Of a stretch of 64,000 bases of DNA, positions 48,932-60,352 are shown piece by piece. Each line of letters opens with the position of its first letter. Positions within the stretch are counted from its first letter, which is position 1. Position numbers and translations under genes: made by a program. Below the pieces are notes generated by a model. It was not told the DNA's origin. It ran no database searches and was given only the letters and a program-made list of their open reading frames with translations. The stretch comes from Neonectria sp. B-13 (taxonomy: Eukaryota; Ascomycota; Sordariomycetes; Hypocreales; Nectriaceae): positions 383,559 through 447,558 of the forward strand of contig NOKP01000014.1 of assembly GCA_002682825.1 (NCBI GenBank), in the 5' to 3' direction.

Positions 48932-49873
48932 TTTTGTGTTGCCTTGCATATGCAGACCACAGGCGAGGAAAATTGTCCGGCTCTGCGAACCATCCACTCG
49001 CCGTACGGAAAACAATGGAGGAGAGACTTTCGGCTGACCAGGTGGCTGTTCGCTTACATGCTATTCGGGCGTTTGAGTTCCGTGCGAGCCTTTACGCCCA
49101 TCGAGATATTACACAAGTGTCGATTGAGGCCCTTAAGATCTGCGTTAACTCCAGCTGCCAAACGTCACCATGACCGACAAGGGGCCTTTGCTCAATGCCA
49201 TTGCCATTCCGTAGCTGCGCATGCCAGATCCTAGGCCCTTCTAACCAGTTAGTTGCTGTACCACGCTTCACAGAACAACAACAAAACCGCCTATTGGGTC
49301 CTTTGTTTGTATCACCAAACCCAAAACCTGCAGCAAACTGGACTACGACCTGCCCAGCCCGCCCCTCCCTACCAACCACAAATCAGATCGATCTGCCGGC
49401 ATGCAAACTAATCTAGGCGCGGCGACTTCACAGACCCGATCTTATAAGAGAAGAAAATGTAAACAAACCGGTTCTCACCCAGAAAGCCGGATTTGTGCTG
49501 CTGACGATGAGCTGCATTGGTGTCGCACTCGCTCGGCATCTGTCGGGTGGAACGAACTTGGAGAGTGGGGAGAGAGGGGATAATGCGATGTAAACAAAGC
49601 CGAGCAAGGTCAGCCGCGCACTATCCCACCCGATCAGAAGAATCTATTTTCTTGCTGCGCCTCTATGGCTTTCACATCCAGACTCGCTTCGATATCCTCA
49701 TCTCGATGCTAATTTAAAAGCCGACGCGAACTGTAGTCAACCACTCTTCACTTCGAGACATCTCAAGCATAACTGCTGTTTTGCGTGGCTTCTGCTTGCC
49801 TTGTCCATATTTAATTATCGCGCCGCCGCACACGACGTTTCATCTCATTTTGACCACTGTCTCATTACATCGT

Positions 49874-51355
49874 CTACCGCTGCGGGTACCCAGCCACACC
49901 TTTAGTCCCGGGGCTGTCAACATCAAAGTCAAACCGGTCCGGAATCTTGAGCCCTTCCCTCTCGTAGTCAAACTCCTTGAATAGCTGCACCGCCATTCCG
50001 TCCCTCCACAGCCAGAGGTCCTTCGTCTCCGACTGCCACTTCTCTAGCGCCGCGCGCATACCCAGTAGTCGCTCTTGGTGCTTTGGCTTGCCAGCGAGGT
50101 TATTGATCTCGTCAGGGTCCTGGACGATATCGTACAGCTCCTCGGGAGGTCGGCAAATGTAGCTCTTCAGCGTACGTTTGCCGATCAGGGCAGGTGTGGT
50201 CTCCGTCCCAGAATTCCTCATGCCTTCAAAGGACAGTGACGCATAAAGGTCCATGGCAAACGGAAAGTCCAGCTTCCAGCACACATTTCGATGGTACTTG
50301 TACTGCCTTGTCCGCATGTATCGCGTCGGCCAGAAGTTGGTCACCTCGTGAAAAGTGTGCGACCCGAAGACATGGTCCCATCCACTCTGGATCGCTATGG
50401 CGTCGGCGACCGGGAGGATTGATCGCCCACGCCGAGGAGCCGAAGAGTTGTCGGGAGGCTGGAGGTCCGTGTGTCCAGTCCAGTCAAGAAAAGTCGGCAA
50501 CACATCGATGTAAGACACCATGTTGGTGTTGACAACTCCTGATGCCTTTCCAGGAACACGAAGCAGAAACGGGAGTCGCACGCCTGCATCATATAGTGTG
50601 GTCTTCGAGTTGACAAACGGTGGACCGTTGTCGCTCAGGAACAGCACCAGAGTGTCGTTGGCCAGCCCAGTGCGCGCCAGAGCCTCGAGAACCAGCCCAA
50701 TTCCTTGATCAAGTCGATTGATCGACCGATAGTACTCAGCAAGCTCCTGTCGCACCTCGGGGAGATCTTGTAGGAACTGGGGAATCTCAACGTCCTCGGG
50801 CTTAAACAAACGATCCTTCAAGCGGGCGTCGTAATTGCCCTCCACATTACCAAATCCACCGCGGGTCGCCAGAACTCGATGAGGATCAATGTACCCAATT
50901 GTCAAGAAAAAAGACTTGTTTTCGGCCTTTGCTTCCTCAAAGAATGCCTCTGCTCTGTCCGCGACCTTGGCCGTGTCTCTCGAGTCATCCACCTTGCGCG
51001 TCTGCCATGGATACTTAGAGTCCGGGCCGACATGGACTTTTCCGAGGATACCTGTCTTATATCCAATCTTGTTGAAGACCTCGGGAGCAGTCTCGACATT
51101 CTCAAATGTCTGAAATCCGTTGCGCCCGCCAACGAGCCCGTAGCTTCCAGTCTCATGCGTGTGTAGACCCGTGTAGATGGTAGTGCGACTACCACTACAC
51201 GAGGCCGTGCTAGCAAAAGCTAAGTCAAACCGCGAGCCAGATGCGGCAAGCTTATCTAGCTGAGGTGTCTGCAGCGCCTTGCAACCATAACAGCCGATTT
51301 GCTCACGTCCGAGATCATCGGCGATCAGGAGGAGGATGTTCTTAGAAGGAGCCAT
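49874..51355 (-). CDS. S1-family sulfatase, probably cytosolic
   Basis: 493-residue single-exon sulfatase of the alkaline-phosphatase fold. Metal-binding Asp pair in NILLLIADDLGRE (D13, D14). The active-site signature is FASTASCSGSRTTIYTG, with Cys53 as the expected formylglycine precursor and Arg57; Gly55 stands where the usual CxPxR has Pro. Further metal and substrate residues are GKVHVG (K106, H108), IDPHR (H159), LFLSDNGPPF (D242, N243) and K252. The C-terminal IVQDPDEINNLAGKPKHQER is typical of N-sulfoglucosamine-type and other S1 sulfatases. I chose the ATG at 51355; the frame is open 79 codons further up but that part is not sulfatase-like. There is no signal peptide. It lies downstream of a transcription factor and an MFS transporter on the same strand. 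The substrate is unknown. Confidence 0.93.
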   Translation of the reverse strand: MAPSKNILLLIADDLGREQIGCYGCKALQTPQLDKLAASGSRFDLAFASTASCSGSRTTIYTGLHTHETGSYGLVGGRNGFQTFENVETAPEVFNKIGYKTGILGKVHVGPDSKYPWQTRKVDDSRDTAKVADRAEAFFEEAKAENKSFFLTIGYIDPHRVLATRGGFGNVEGNYDARLKDRLFKPEDVEIPQFLQDLPEVRQELAEYYRSINRLDQGIGLVLEALARTGLANDTLVLFLSDNGPPFVNSKTTLYDAGVRLPFLLRVPGKASGVVNTNMVSYIDVLPTFLDWTGHTDLQPPDNSSAPRRGRSILPVADAIAIQSGWDHVFGSHTFHEVTNFWPTRYMRTRQYKYHRNVCWKLDFPFAMDLYASLSFEGMRNSGTETTPALIGKRTLKSYICRPPEELYDIVQDPDEINNLAGKPKHQERLLGMRAALEKWQSETKDLWLWRDGMAVQLFKEFDYEREGLKIPDRFDFDVDSPGTKGVAGYPQR

Positions 51356-51690
51356 TGTGTCAACTCGGCGCGGCGTCGCAATTCCGTATAAAGACAAGTA
51401 GACAAAAACAGACGACTCCTCAATGATGAGGAAGCAATTGATGGGTCCACGGAAGACGGTCGCCCGGATGTCGTTGTATTGCGTGATGAGTATTGCCCAT
51501 TTTGTGCCTCCAGTCATTGGGCGATGGCCCGATCCCGACGGTCCGAAGCGGATTCGGAGCGGGGTCGCGCTGTGCGTCCACGCGGCCACCAAAATCGCCC
51601 TCGCCTTTCAGTATTCACCAAGTAGATGAAAAGGGCGAGTTCGGGAGTTCCTATCCTTCGAAACATCATTCGAGGGAATGGCTGGCGTGT
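51356..51690. other. Spacer, sulfatase start to regulator stop
   Basis: 335 bp on the upstream side of the sulfatase, so it is the sulfatase promoter and the regulator 3' UTR. No distinctive motif seen. Confidence 0.5.
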
Positions 51691-54473
51691 TCACATTGCT
51701 CCACTCCAGGACGGCATGCTGTAGCCGTTGCCTTCAATGCCAGCCTTCAATCCAGAGTCGCTCATCTCCATGATGCCGTACATGTCCCAGGACAAGTAGT
51801 TTTGCAAATCGCTGAGATCTACCGCATGATCTCTCATATATGCCGAGGATGTCGTTATGGTTGCAGGTGGTGTCCGAAGGGCAACGGGCTGCTCATGCTG
51901 AAGACCCGATCGTGCCGGGGTCTCGTCGAGACTACCAGGCAGTCTACGATCGGCCGCCCTGCTAAAAGTAGGACTGCCACTCTCTGAAGCTCCAGCCAAA
52001 GTGCTAATTTCCGGTTTAGTTTCGCGCGCCTCGTTTCGGGCTGAGCGAGTTATGCCGAGGCCAGCTATTGTGTTGCCAAGATGGTTTTGAGTTGGACTCA
52101 CTAAACCATCAGGGGATCTGGAACCAATTAGTCAGTAGTACAAGGATCGAGTGATGACCTCGACTCACCTTTCATTCTCAATATCTTCCTCTTCACAGGC
52201 ATCACTCATCTCCTCATCCTGTGAAAAGCTCAGACGAATCTTGCACAGCCATCTCTCAGTAGTGGTAGCCTAAAATGATGTGAGTCAAAGTTCGACGGCA
52301 ACAACGTATGGAGGTCCGCCTTCACTTACCAGAGAATCTGCAAGAGGAAAAAGGGCAGACATTGTTCTCAGGATCTTGCTGTTGCTTTCAACGGCATCAA
52401 TGGCATCCGTGACAAGGCCTTCCGCATCCGGTCGGCTTAGGTCGAGCAAGCGTGCAATGTAGTATAGCATCACCCGGCTACTGTCGTATGCGAAGCAAGG
52501 AAGGAGGCTGTCGGCAACCAAACGTGTTCCATGTTTCACAGCTTCGGCTAGAATGCTCGCGATCTGTCGGGCGTGGTGAAAGCAATCGGCTTGAAGGGAC
52601 CGTAGAAACTCCTGTTGGTTTGGTGGAAAATAGAAAGGCTTCCTGAGCTTGAATAGATCCGGCATAGATATTCTGTACAGATCCAAGAGGGTATGATGAA
52701 AGGTGCAATGTAGAAGAACTAATGACCCGAGTTGATCCGATTCGAGTCGAGCATAAATGGTGTCGGGAGAATAAGAGATAAACTCAGGAAGGTGTCTTCC
52801 CCAGGACTGAAGATCGGCGTCAAGGACAACAAAGTCGGACTCGGGTATCCAAGGCGGAGGGCTAGTATCCAAGTGCTTGACATATCTGTCCTTGAAATTA
52901 GCGATTTGGAATTCCTCAGGAAAGTCACAAAGATTCAAACAAACCTTACCACCCGCTTCCAGAGGGTGACAATTCGGATGTAGTATGCCATTATGCCCAT
53001 GTTGGCGGCTGGCCTTCGAGGAACAATGGCAGGCGGGAGAAACTGTAAAACATGACCTACGCCTAAGGTCTCGGTCACGCAGGGAATTCGAAGTCTGAAG
53101 TTGCGCTCGTTGCATGGAAGTTGGATCTTGATATCGGCCTCGCGAAGTAGGGTCAACTGGTCAACACCACTGCCAGTCCAAGCATCCAGGATATAACATG
53201 CCCACATAAGGCGTCGGCGACTCTCCTTTTCTACCGCTGGTGGTGCACCCTCGTTGGATTCAGCGCAGAGAATGTCAGGGGAGTATTCGACGTTGACCTG
53301 CAGGGCATGGGCCATTCGCACAGCGAGGCCGCTCAGCATAAGCGCTTGAGTATACTCGCCCAACCGGAAATGGAAATCGTAAAGTAAGACGCATGTCTGG
53401 GTTATTATAATGTCAGTTTATGCCATACCATTTCCAGGTTCAGGGCCAAATACCATGAGTCTTTGAATCGAGATCTTCCCAAAGTTGGTCAGTACCAACA
53501 ACTCAGCCTTCTTGGCCCAGGAGTTTCCAGCAGAACGGATTAGGCTCGATTTAGCGGCCTGGTCCTCTGCGTTAAGGCTTAGGGCGTAGAACCTAACAAG
53601 TCAGATCAGGAGTGAGAAGTGAGACAGGGTTGGGAAGTCTTACTTGGCTCCCTGGGCACAGATGATGTGCAGCAGGGCCTTCTCATCATCGAATTCAAAC
53701 CCTTTTTCTAATTGCCGAGTGAAAGAGGGGCGATGAACAAAAGCAAAACACCGGAGCGGGTGAATATTGGCAAAATACTGGTCGACTACCGTGCGAAGGT
53801 TTTGGCCGGACGGGAGTTCTGGCGACACGAGCCTGAGACTTAAGTGAGCAATGACGTTACCATCCGGGTGCCTGCAATGGGCCTACCATGAGTGAATCGA
53901 CAACTCCGTATCATCCGCAAAATCCACTGGCGGGTTGGTAGTGCTGGCGTCTGTGGTCGACGACCTCTGGAGGTCGGACCGCGTGTCGTCGGTCTCTCGG
54001 GACCGGACCAAACTTGGCGACATGGAACCACCCATAGCGACCGAGGATTCGTGAGAGGTGTTCCTGCCATCGTCGGTCGACGCCGAGGTGGGCGCCTTGC
54101 TGAGGTTGCGGGCCCAGCGAGGGGCCGAGCCGCCGTCGTACAGGCATTCGAGATTCCGGGCGCTGCATCGCGAGCATTTCGGGCGGTCGCCGTCGCATTT
54201 GGTCTTCGATATTCGACAGTTGGTGCAGGAGCGGTAGGTCCGGATCTTCCTCAGCGACACGGGGACGGACCGACGACCGGACTTGGAGCCTTCATCGTCG
54301 ACGCACTCGAGCTGGAGGCGCTCGCAGTTGCGACACCCGTTGGCTCGGCCGTCGCATTTGACCTACACCGAGCACACCGAGATCAGCACTTGGCCGGCAG
54401 CGTTGGACGGTTTAACAGAAGTAATGCGGCCGGGGAAGCTTACCTTTCTTGCGCGACAGACTCGGCAGCCCAT
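51691..54473 (-). CDS. Transcription factor with two tandem Zn2Cys6 clusters and fungal TF domain
   Basis: 789-residue nuclear regulator with eight exons: 54444-54473, 53887-54362, 53644-53832, 53454-53592, 52950-53396, 52330-52890, 52169-52269 and 51691-52117. The introns of 81, 54, 51, 57, 59, 60 and 51 nt all have GT and AG ends, and the sum closes in frame. The first zinc cluster starts at residue 3 (C3, C6, C13, C20, C23, C30; the first two cysteines are in a 10-codon first exon). A second cluster follows (C56, C59, C66, C72, C75, C82). The middle region is the fungal-specific TF domain (YFANIHPLRCFAFVHRPSF, GEYTQALMLSGLAVRMAHAL, RRRLMWACYILDAWTGSG). The C-terminus is Ser/Thr-rich and could activate transcription. 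It lies between the sulfatase and the MFS gene, so it is a candidate local regulator. Confidence 0.9.
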
Positions 54474-55181
54474 GGCGACACGATTTACCTCGAAAAACCT
54501 CGATTTTAGGAGTCGTGAGGACTTTTGCCCAGGTTGCGATGTTGCGAACTGAATTGCCCATGGCGAGCAGCCGATGGCGTGCGAGGTACCCAAGGCGCGA
54601 GGGCCCGTCACGCCTTCCTTCCCCGGGTCGCCGGCGCAAGCGGATGCGCCACGGCTTCGACAATCTCTGGCGCACTAGCCACATGAGCCACCCAAACCAC
54701 TCCAACTTATCCTGTCGCGGCCCTTGTCACGACACTCTCGCGGCCCTGTCACGACCCTGTCCACTCGCGGGAAGTGGGCTCACGGCCCCCACTGCCAACG
54801 CTTGCAACGCTTGCAACGCTTGCAACACTTCTCTGCCAAAGCACGACATTCGTCATGAAGATGGCGATTGTCCCAGCCCACAGCAAGACATCCCACGCGC
54901 AGACCAGAAGCCACGCACAACAACCAGTGAATCGGATCTCGGCCTGCAGGTCGAAATTGCGCTGGACCATTCGTCTGAAACATATACGTAACCAATTACA
55001 AAGTCCAATCATCATTAACCTTTCCGCCTTGACAGTTGGTGAACCCAAGGGGAACCCCCACCCTCTCAGCTCCGAGGTTCCATCCACCTGCGCCCGTTTT
55101 TGGGTTGATAAAGGCCGATGAGGATTCGCCATCTTCCATTGAAAACCCACCATCCATCCTCTTCGGCCGAACCGGCCCTGC
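54474..55181. other. Spacer, regulator start to MFS stop
   Basis: 708 bp forming the promoter side of the regulator. It holds a 9 bp tandem repeat at 54796. No gene seen. Confidence 0.5.
54796..54831. repeat. 9 bp tandem repeat (caacgcttg)n
   Basis: Three perfect units and one diverged unit, about 320 bp upstream of the regulator start codon. It could be slippage or a reiterated binding site. Confidence 0.75.
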
Positions 55182-56750
55182 TTACAGCTTCGCCCACAGA
55201 GACCGGTTCATGCGCAGTCGCACTGTCGCCACCATGCCTCCAGACGCCAAAGCCAAGGAACCTGCGTAGAACATGGCTGGCCGATATGCTTGCAAGCCAG
55301 CTTCCGCTCCTCCGTACGCTTCGAGCAGGTAACCTGCAATAGGGGCGCCCTGGGATGACAAATCATCAGCTCGATTTCGCCAGAGCCGAGTGTGATAGCG
55401 CGAGGTTTCGACTTACCATCAAGTAGCCACCGGTCCAGCCGGTGAGGATCATGCTCATCGCAATGGCAACTCTCGCACTGCCAAAGACGTTGCTCACCAC
55501 CGTCGGCATCGTCGAGAAGAACCCACCATTCGAAACTCCATTGACCAAGACAAATAATATCATCGGCCCCAGAGTCGTCGACGAAGGCCAGATGGCAAGC
55601 ATACTAATGGCCGTCAAGACGAGGGATATGAACAGCGTGTTCAATGACCCGAACTTGTCGCAAGCAAAGCCACAAGCAATTCGGCCAAAGGCCGAGGCTA
55701 GGTTGAAGCCCGCAACAAGACCTGCTCCGGTCGTCGACGAAAACCCAAGAGACTTCGTGTACATAGGAAGAAAGAACGGTGGCACGAAGAGTGGAAAGGT
55801 TCCCAAAGCGCTAGCAAGGAAAACCAGAACAAACGTGAAGGACTTGAAGAGACGCCTAGGGAAGTCAGCACCATCATCCGGACTCCACCACGTTGCATGG
55901 CATACCACTCAATAAAACCCGGCGTGTGAGTCGGAACTCGCTCCTTGATCACCCAGGCGGCTGGCAGCCCGGTGGCTAGCGTAAGGAGTCCGAGGATGCG
56001 ATACCCCCATGCGATGCTGAGCCTTTGGATTAGAGCATCAAGGGCAAAGCTGATGGTCGCACCGCCGAAGCCTGCACCAGCAAACATGAGACCGTTGGCG
56101 AGCCCGCGTCGTGTGCTGAACCATTGAGCAATCACTGCAAAAACAACCTATGTGGATTGGTTAGTCACTGAGACGCTTCGTCGTTCTGTCTTCAAGACTC
56201 ACCACCGAAACCAAACTGCATACTTGTCAGCCCAAAGCTCTATTTCGAGAGCAAGAAAGATCAAACAAGCTCACCTAACACCAGTTCCCATCAGCACGCC
56301 CGAGGTGAAGAAGAGGGCCCCGATATTCTTAACAGCAAACGAACTGAGGATTTCGCTCCCGCCCATGACGGAGACACCCAAAACGGCAGTCCATCGCATG
56401 CCCAAGGCCCGCATCAATCTTGAATTCACGATTGCCAGCGCCGACATCAACGCCGCATCTAGCGATCCGATGAAGGAAAGCGTGGCGGGAGTCGACAGCC
56501 CGTCTTCAACGAGCGCCGTCTGCATTACTCCCCAGGCATATGTCGTGCCGACCGCCCACCATAGCAGGACAGCGCCGCCAGCGACGACGACCCATCCGTA
56601 ACCGCCGTCGGGGACAGTCGAGTCAGCGAGTCGGGAAGCTTGCAAGATCTCATCCGTAGACGCCTCAGCCCTAGATCCAGAGATGTAGGGACCCCGGACG
56701 GAACTCGGGACCGACGTCTCGTGGAGTTCGATTGCGGTCGTGGAAGACAT
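55182..56750 (-). CDS. MFS transporter, monocarboxylate-transporter (MCT) type
   Basis: 443-residue plasma-membrane-type transporter with five exons: 56275-56750, 56203-56222, 55906-56134, 55417-55855 and 55182-55349. Introns are 52, 68, 50 and 67 nt. The second exon is only 20 nt (SMQFGFG); without it the frame does not join. The cytosolic N-terminus (about 50 residues) leads into PDGGYGWVVVAGGAVLLWW, the MCT-family TM1 signature. FSTRRGLANGLMFAGAGFGG matches the conserved segment near TM4. AFGRIACGFACDKFGSLN matches the loop after TM8. The C-terminal helices contain YLLEAYGGAEAGLQAYRPAM. Twelve membrane segments are plausible. Fungal MCT-like proteins carry diverse organic anions or amphiphiles. 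The substrate is not readable from sequence. Confidence 0.9.
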
Positions 56751-58117
56751 TTCAACGTAGCACAAACGAGAAAACGGGAGGGCTTTGAAACACAAATTGA
56801 TGATATATGATAATCCGAATCTACTACTACGAAGCCGAGGTGAAGAACTCTTCAACAACGATCGAGTCCGGTCCCGGCCCTGAACAAACATGTGGGTCAT
56901 GCGGAGTAAACATGGAGATTACTCGAAGAGCCCCGGGTTCGGTTTAGGAACTCGGCTCTCACCGTCGCTTTCCATCGGCGATAGTCCGATTGATGTTTTT
57001 CTTGGATTTTGGCAGATTTCTCGAATTTGGTATGAAAGCGGGGTTACTTAACATTAGCGATGTTCCGAACACATAGACATGCTTCGTCCACTATTTCTCT
57101 TGGTATTTCTGGAGTTGTGAAATTTCTGGTGGAAAGGCGGGGTAATTGTTTGGCATGGAGAGAAGAGCTGGGGATACCTGGTCACATATGACTCTAAACC
57201 TAGAACCAAGGCAAACTACCAAGTGACGGGCCAAGTCTCTACAAATAAGGCGAAACCAACTCTTCACGAGAATTTGGCCTTGTTCATACTTCACGTAAGA
57301 ACACTATGTGGACGTACTTTGCTGGCACGAAGCTTCGTTCGAGATTGAGCTACCCTGGACCAAGACTAAAAAAGGGACCAAGCCATTTTTCCCCAGTTGC
57401 TAATAGGTATTCACGAACGAGGAACCAGAGACCCAAGACCGAATGTCTTAAACTTCGAGAATATTTCTCTTAAAATTATCGATCCACCTACATACAGTTG
57501 GAAACCCGGGCGAGCTATATCATTTTTTGTGAAGCTGGGTTGGATGGCTAATGGCCGATGAGCCGAAGTGGTACAGCAGCGTATCAGCAAAGAACCACGC
57601 TACGAGAGTTCAACATGTTCAAGACGATAATTAAAGCTACCTTAGTTGAAGTAAAAGTATACTAGTAAAGTTGCGATCAGGTCAGAACTCTAGTACTTGA
57701 GCGGGAGTCGATGTCTTTCAGGTTGGTTGTTTTAACGGTACGTTAACTTAGTACTTTGAGTCATCATCCCCAGCAGTTCACCACAGGCCGGTCTGACTCA
57801 TAGTAACCAATCACTCTTCTAGCAATTGTCAATAAATATGGTATTCTATATCTCTCTCAATACGACTTAGACTGCGAGGCTTGACCGATGCTGCTTATCT
57901 GTGGCGTGTCATGGTGTTATCTGCCGCCGAGGTGACTGCGGATAAAGTCTGAGCTTTTGCGGTGTATGACATCGCAGCCCCTCCCCCACCAACACCAACG
58001 ATCTCCCGACATCTGCCCAAATAACCCCACCATAAAACTCCAACACACAGGTCTCTAGGACGTCACCACCGCACCGAGAACCTCGAACGAACGACCGATC
58101 CCTGTCCCGATTCAGCC
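56751..58117. promoter_or_regulatory. Divergent AT-rich intergenic, MFS and GlnRS genes
   Basis: 1.4 kb; roughly 56950-57900 is visibly richer in A and T than the rest of the window and holds no frame over about 70 codons. It contains the promoters of both genes. I found no transposon similarity by eye. Confidence 0.5.
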
Positions 58118-60352
58118 ATGGCCGATCCCGTCGCAGAGATCACCGAGGCCACTGTCAAGCTCGTCCTCGACGACTTGACGGGGGAGATGGTGACGAGGAA
58201 CGAGCTGAAGAAGCGCACCCAGAAACGCGCCAAGAAGGCCGCCAACCAAGCTCGCTCAAAGGAGGCCGCCGAGCAGCGAGAGAAGAACCCCCAGGCTGCA
58301 GCCCCCAAGCCCAAGGCCGCCGAACCGACACACCTCGACCCCGATGCCATGTTCAAGCAGGGCTTCCTGAACGAGGTTTACAAGGAGCGATCTGTGAAAC
58401 CCGTCATCACTCGATTCCCCCCCGAGCCGAACGGTTATCTGCATCTGGGACATGCCAAGGCTATTGCCATTGACTTTGGGTTTGCCCGTTATCATGGCGG
58501 TCAGACGGTAAGCTGCACTTTGCCCAGGCTTTGTCGTGACTAGAGGAAGATGGCGATGGAAGCTAACCAGACGATAGATTCTTAGGTCCGTTACCGCGCC
58601 AAGCGTACACGATTGATGCGACTGACAGAATACAAGGTTCGACGATACCAACCCAGACGAAGAGGAGGAGGTCTACTTCGAATGGATCATCAAAATTGTC
58701 AAGTGGTTGGGTGAGTCATCGTGTTGGCATTCCTCAACGAAACCGCAGCCCTGACTCTCCATGTGTGCAGGATTCACCCCCACCGCCATTACATACTCGA
58801 GCGACTACTTCCAGAAGCTCTTCGAACTCGCCAAGGAGCTTATCAAGAAGGAGAAGGCCTACGTCTGTCACTGCAACGAGGCTGAGATCAAGCTTCAGCG
58901 TGGAGGCAAGGAGGGTAAGGAGGGCCCTCGATACCGCTGCAAGCACGCCGAGCAGGACGTCGAGACCAACTTGAAGAAGTTCCAGGACATGCACGATGGA
59001 AAGTACGAGCCTCAGACTGCGTTTCTCCGCATGAAGCAGGACATCGAGAGCGGCAACCCTCAGATGTGGGATCTGGCTGCCTACCGAATCCCCAAAAAGA
59101 AGACCCAGCATGTCCGAGCCCCCGAGTGGAAGATGTTCCCTACCTATGATTTCACCCACTGCCTGGTCGATAGCTTCGAGAAGATTACCCACAGTCTGTG
59201 CACGACTGAGTTCATTCTGTCCCGAGAAAGCTACGAGTGGCTCAACAAGTCCCTCGAGGTCTATGAGCCTATGCAGCGCGAGTTCGGTAAGCACTTCGAC
59301 TCTCCCCAACCCGAAAGTTAACCCATAATCCCGTCGCAGAACTGGAAGAGAAACGCATCTGCAACATGAATAGCTGACCATCTACCGCATAGGCCGACTC
59401 AATGTCAGTGGAACCATTATGAGCAAGCGAGCTCTGAGGAAGCTCGTGGAAGGCGGTATCGTCCGAGGCTGGGACGACCCTCGACTCTACACTCTTATCG
59501 CCATTAGACGCCGAGGTATCCCTCCCGGTGCCCTTTTGGCCTTTGTCAACGAGCTTGGTGTCACCACGGCCAAGACCGTTATCCAGATTGTCCGCTTCGA
59601 GCAAACCGTTCGTCGCTACCTCGAGTTCACGGTGCCCCGCCTCATGCTGGTCCTTGACCCTATCCCCGTCACCATTGAAGACCTCGAGGAGACCCAGGAA
59701 GTCGATGTTCCCTACTCACCCAAGGACCCCAAATTCGGAACCCATAAGGTGCGCTTTACTAAGACAGTCTACATCGACCGAAGCGACTTCCGTGAGGATG
59801 ACATCAAGGGCTACTTCCGTCTGGCCCCTGGCAAGACCGTTGGCCTTCTCAACGCTCCCCACCCCATCAAGGCCACCTCTTTTACCAAGGACGAGGCAAC
59901 TGGCAAGGTCACTGGAGTTACGGCCGTCTTCGACAAGGAGACCAAGCCCAAGACCTACATCCAGTGGGTGCCCGATAACTCTATCAAACTGGAAGTCCGC
60001 ATTCAGAGCCCCCTGTTTAAGTCGGACGACCCCACGACGGTGGAGGGTGGATTCATGAACGACATCAACCCCGACAGCGAGACCGTCTATACCGAGGCCC
60101 TGATTGAGGAGGGCTTCAACGAAGTTCGCCAAAAGGCTCCTTGGCCGGTCACCGCAGGCGAGGAGGGCGGCGATAGCGGGCCCGAGACTGTCCGATTCCA
60201 GGCCATGCGTGTTGCTTACTTTGTGAGTACTCCTGTCTGTATGCTCGCCGAAATGACTAACCGATTTGCAGGCTATGGACTCTGACAGCACGGATGACAA
60301 GATTGTGCTCAACCGGATTGTATCCCTGAAGGAGGATTCCGGAAAGAACTAG
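58118..60352 (+). CDS. GLN4: Glutaminyl-tRNA synthetase, cytoplasmic
   Basis: 632-residue class I aminoacyl-tRNA synthetase that charges tRNA-Gln. Five exons: 58118-58507, 58629-58710, 58771-59286, 59393-60222 and 60272-60352 (introns of 121, 60, 106 and 49 nt). A Lys/Ala-rich N-terminal tRNA-affinity segment comes first. The HIGH motif follows in [16 protein letters not shown] (residues 109-112), then [18 protein letters not shown], and the KMSKS-type loop [15 protein letters not shown] (about 333-345). The GlnRS/GluRS anticodon-binding beta barrels follow ([33 protein letters not shown]). The exon 1/2 join giving [14 protein letters not shown] is the least certain junction but keeps frame. 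Confidence 0.95.

Larger units (their letters stand above)
47803..49873. other. 2.1 kb intergenic, ASE1 promoter side to sulfatase 3' end
   Basis: No gene is supported; the longest frame (149 codons, 48785-49234) is built on short repeats. It includes the heptamer repeat at 48814 and pentamer repeat at 48910. Confidence 0.5.

Noticed and set aside
48785..49234. 149-codon Cys/Ala/Leu-rich frame
   Set aside because: Created by tccatgc and ccttg tandem repeats; no conserved content.
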